This document shows, one piece after another, positions 63,856 to 64,000 of a stretch of 64,000 nucleotides of DNA (its first letter is position 1; every line of letters starts with the position of its first letter). A program made the position numbers and the translations under genes. The DNA is taken from assembly GCF_008326305.1 (NCBI RefSeq), contig NZ_BIXY01000026.1:1-64000 (forward strand), in the 5' to 3' direction. Below the pieces are notes generated by a model. It was not told the origin of the DNA, did no database searches, and worked only from the letters and a program-made list of their open reading frames with translations. The stretch comes from Dictyobacter arantiisoli (GTDB lineage Bacteria; Chloroflexota; Ktedonobacteria; Ktedonobacterales; Ktedonobacteraceae).

Positions 63856-64000
63856 ATGCAGGTTATCTTCGCTGGTGGCGCTTCTGGTGTGGGTGCCAGT
63901 TGTGTGGCTATCAATATCGCGGAGCAGTGGATTGTGGTGGATGCTGGCGTGCGGGTGGATCGTGCCGCCGATCCGCTGCCTGATCTGGCGCTGTTAGAGG
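63856..64000 (+). CDS. Start of an MBL-fold hydrolase, RNase J/CPSF-like (partial)
   Basis: The first 48 residues are visible; the window cuts the gene. MQVIFAGGASGVGASCVAIN then WIVVDAGVRVD resembles the opening strands of metallo-beta-lactamase-fold nucleases with a beta-CASP domain, which begin with a GG..GVGAS-type segment and an acidic strand. The HxHxDH metal motif lies beyond the window, so the assignment is provisional. GAGGGAG precedes the ATG and a strong promoter lies upstream. Confidence 0.65.
   Translation, partial: MQVIFAGGASGVGASCVAINIAEQWIVVDAGVRVDRAADPLPDLALLE

Overview
The window looks like a chromosomal segment from a large-genome, multicellular-type Chloroflexota bacterium, most likely of the Ktedonobacteria. 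This is inferred from style, not from a marker gene. It holds four separate Ser/Thr kinases with membrane anchors, zinc ribbons, FHA or WD40 domains, many zinc-ribbon plus membrane-anchor proteins of unknown function, a classical menaquinone pathway, and hairpin-rich dispersed repeats between genes. No rRNA, tRNA, CRISPR array or intact insertion sequence was found.

Layout. 1-6.0 kb: two uncharacterised membrane proteins and phosphoenolpyruvate carboxylase (minus strand). 6.6-17.6 kb: an APC-type permease, a membrane-anchored Ser/Thr kinase, a large-subunit glutamate synthase, a CxxC/GxCxxH protein, a J-domain zinc-ribbon protein and a DapA-family lyase or aldolase. 17.6-24 kb: a zinc-ribbon membrane protein, a double-GAF HisKA_2-type histidine kinase with its response regulator, and an S9 peptidase. 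24.5-28.6 kb: a phospho-signalling block of kinase-FHA, a disordered Trp/Gln-rich FHA protein and a kinase with zinc ribbons. 28.6-37.3 kb (minus strand): three GT4 glycosyltransferases, a HIT protein, a zinc-ribbon/HTH protein and a 1086-aa protein joining a kinase-like domain without catalytic residues to a DinG/XPD-type helicase. 37.5-42 kb: a Nudix/winged-helix NrtR-like regulator and nicotinamidase, a membrane protein, a HAD hydrolase and release factor 1. 42.6-54 kb: a ClpE-like unfoldase behind two CIRCE-like operators, two orphan histidine kinases, an MBL hydrolase, a kinase-WD40 protein and a family B DNA polymerase behind an SOS-box-like palindrome. 54.6-62.9 kb: menF-menD-menH-menB-menC-menE, with a MITE-like element between menB and menC. 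62.9-64 kb: a gene-poor, palindrome-rich stretch, then the start of an MBL-fold (RNase J/CPSF-like) gene cut by the window edge.

How genes work together. The men cluster supplies six enzymes from chorismate to dihydroxynaphthoyl-CoA; menA, a thioesterase and the methyltransferase are not here. NrtR and nicotinamidase form a likely NAD-salvage unit with a perfect palindrome on their promoter. Glutamate synthase and PEP carboxylase serve nitrogen assimilation and anaplerosis. Kinases and FHA proteins form a local signalling cluster.

The strongest candidates for something new are the degenerate-kinase/helicase fusion with its zinc-ribbon/HTH neighbour, the doubled CIRCE-like control of a ClpE-type gene, the SOS-like control of the family B polymerase, and several hairpin-rich dispersed repeat families.
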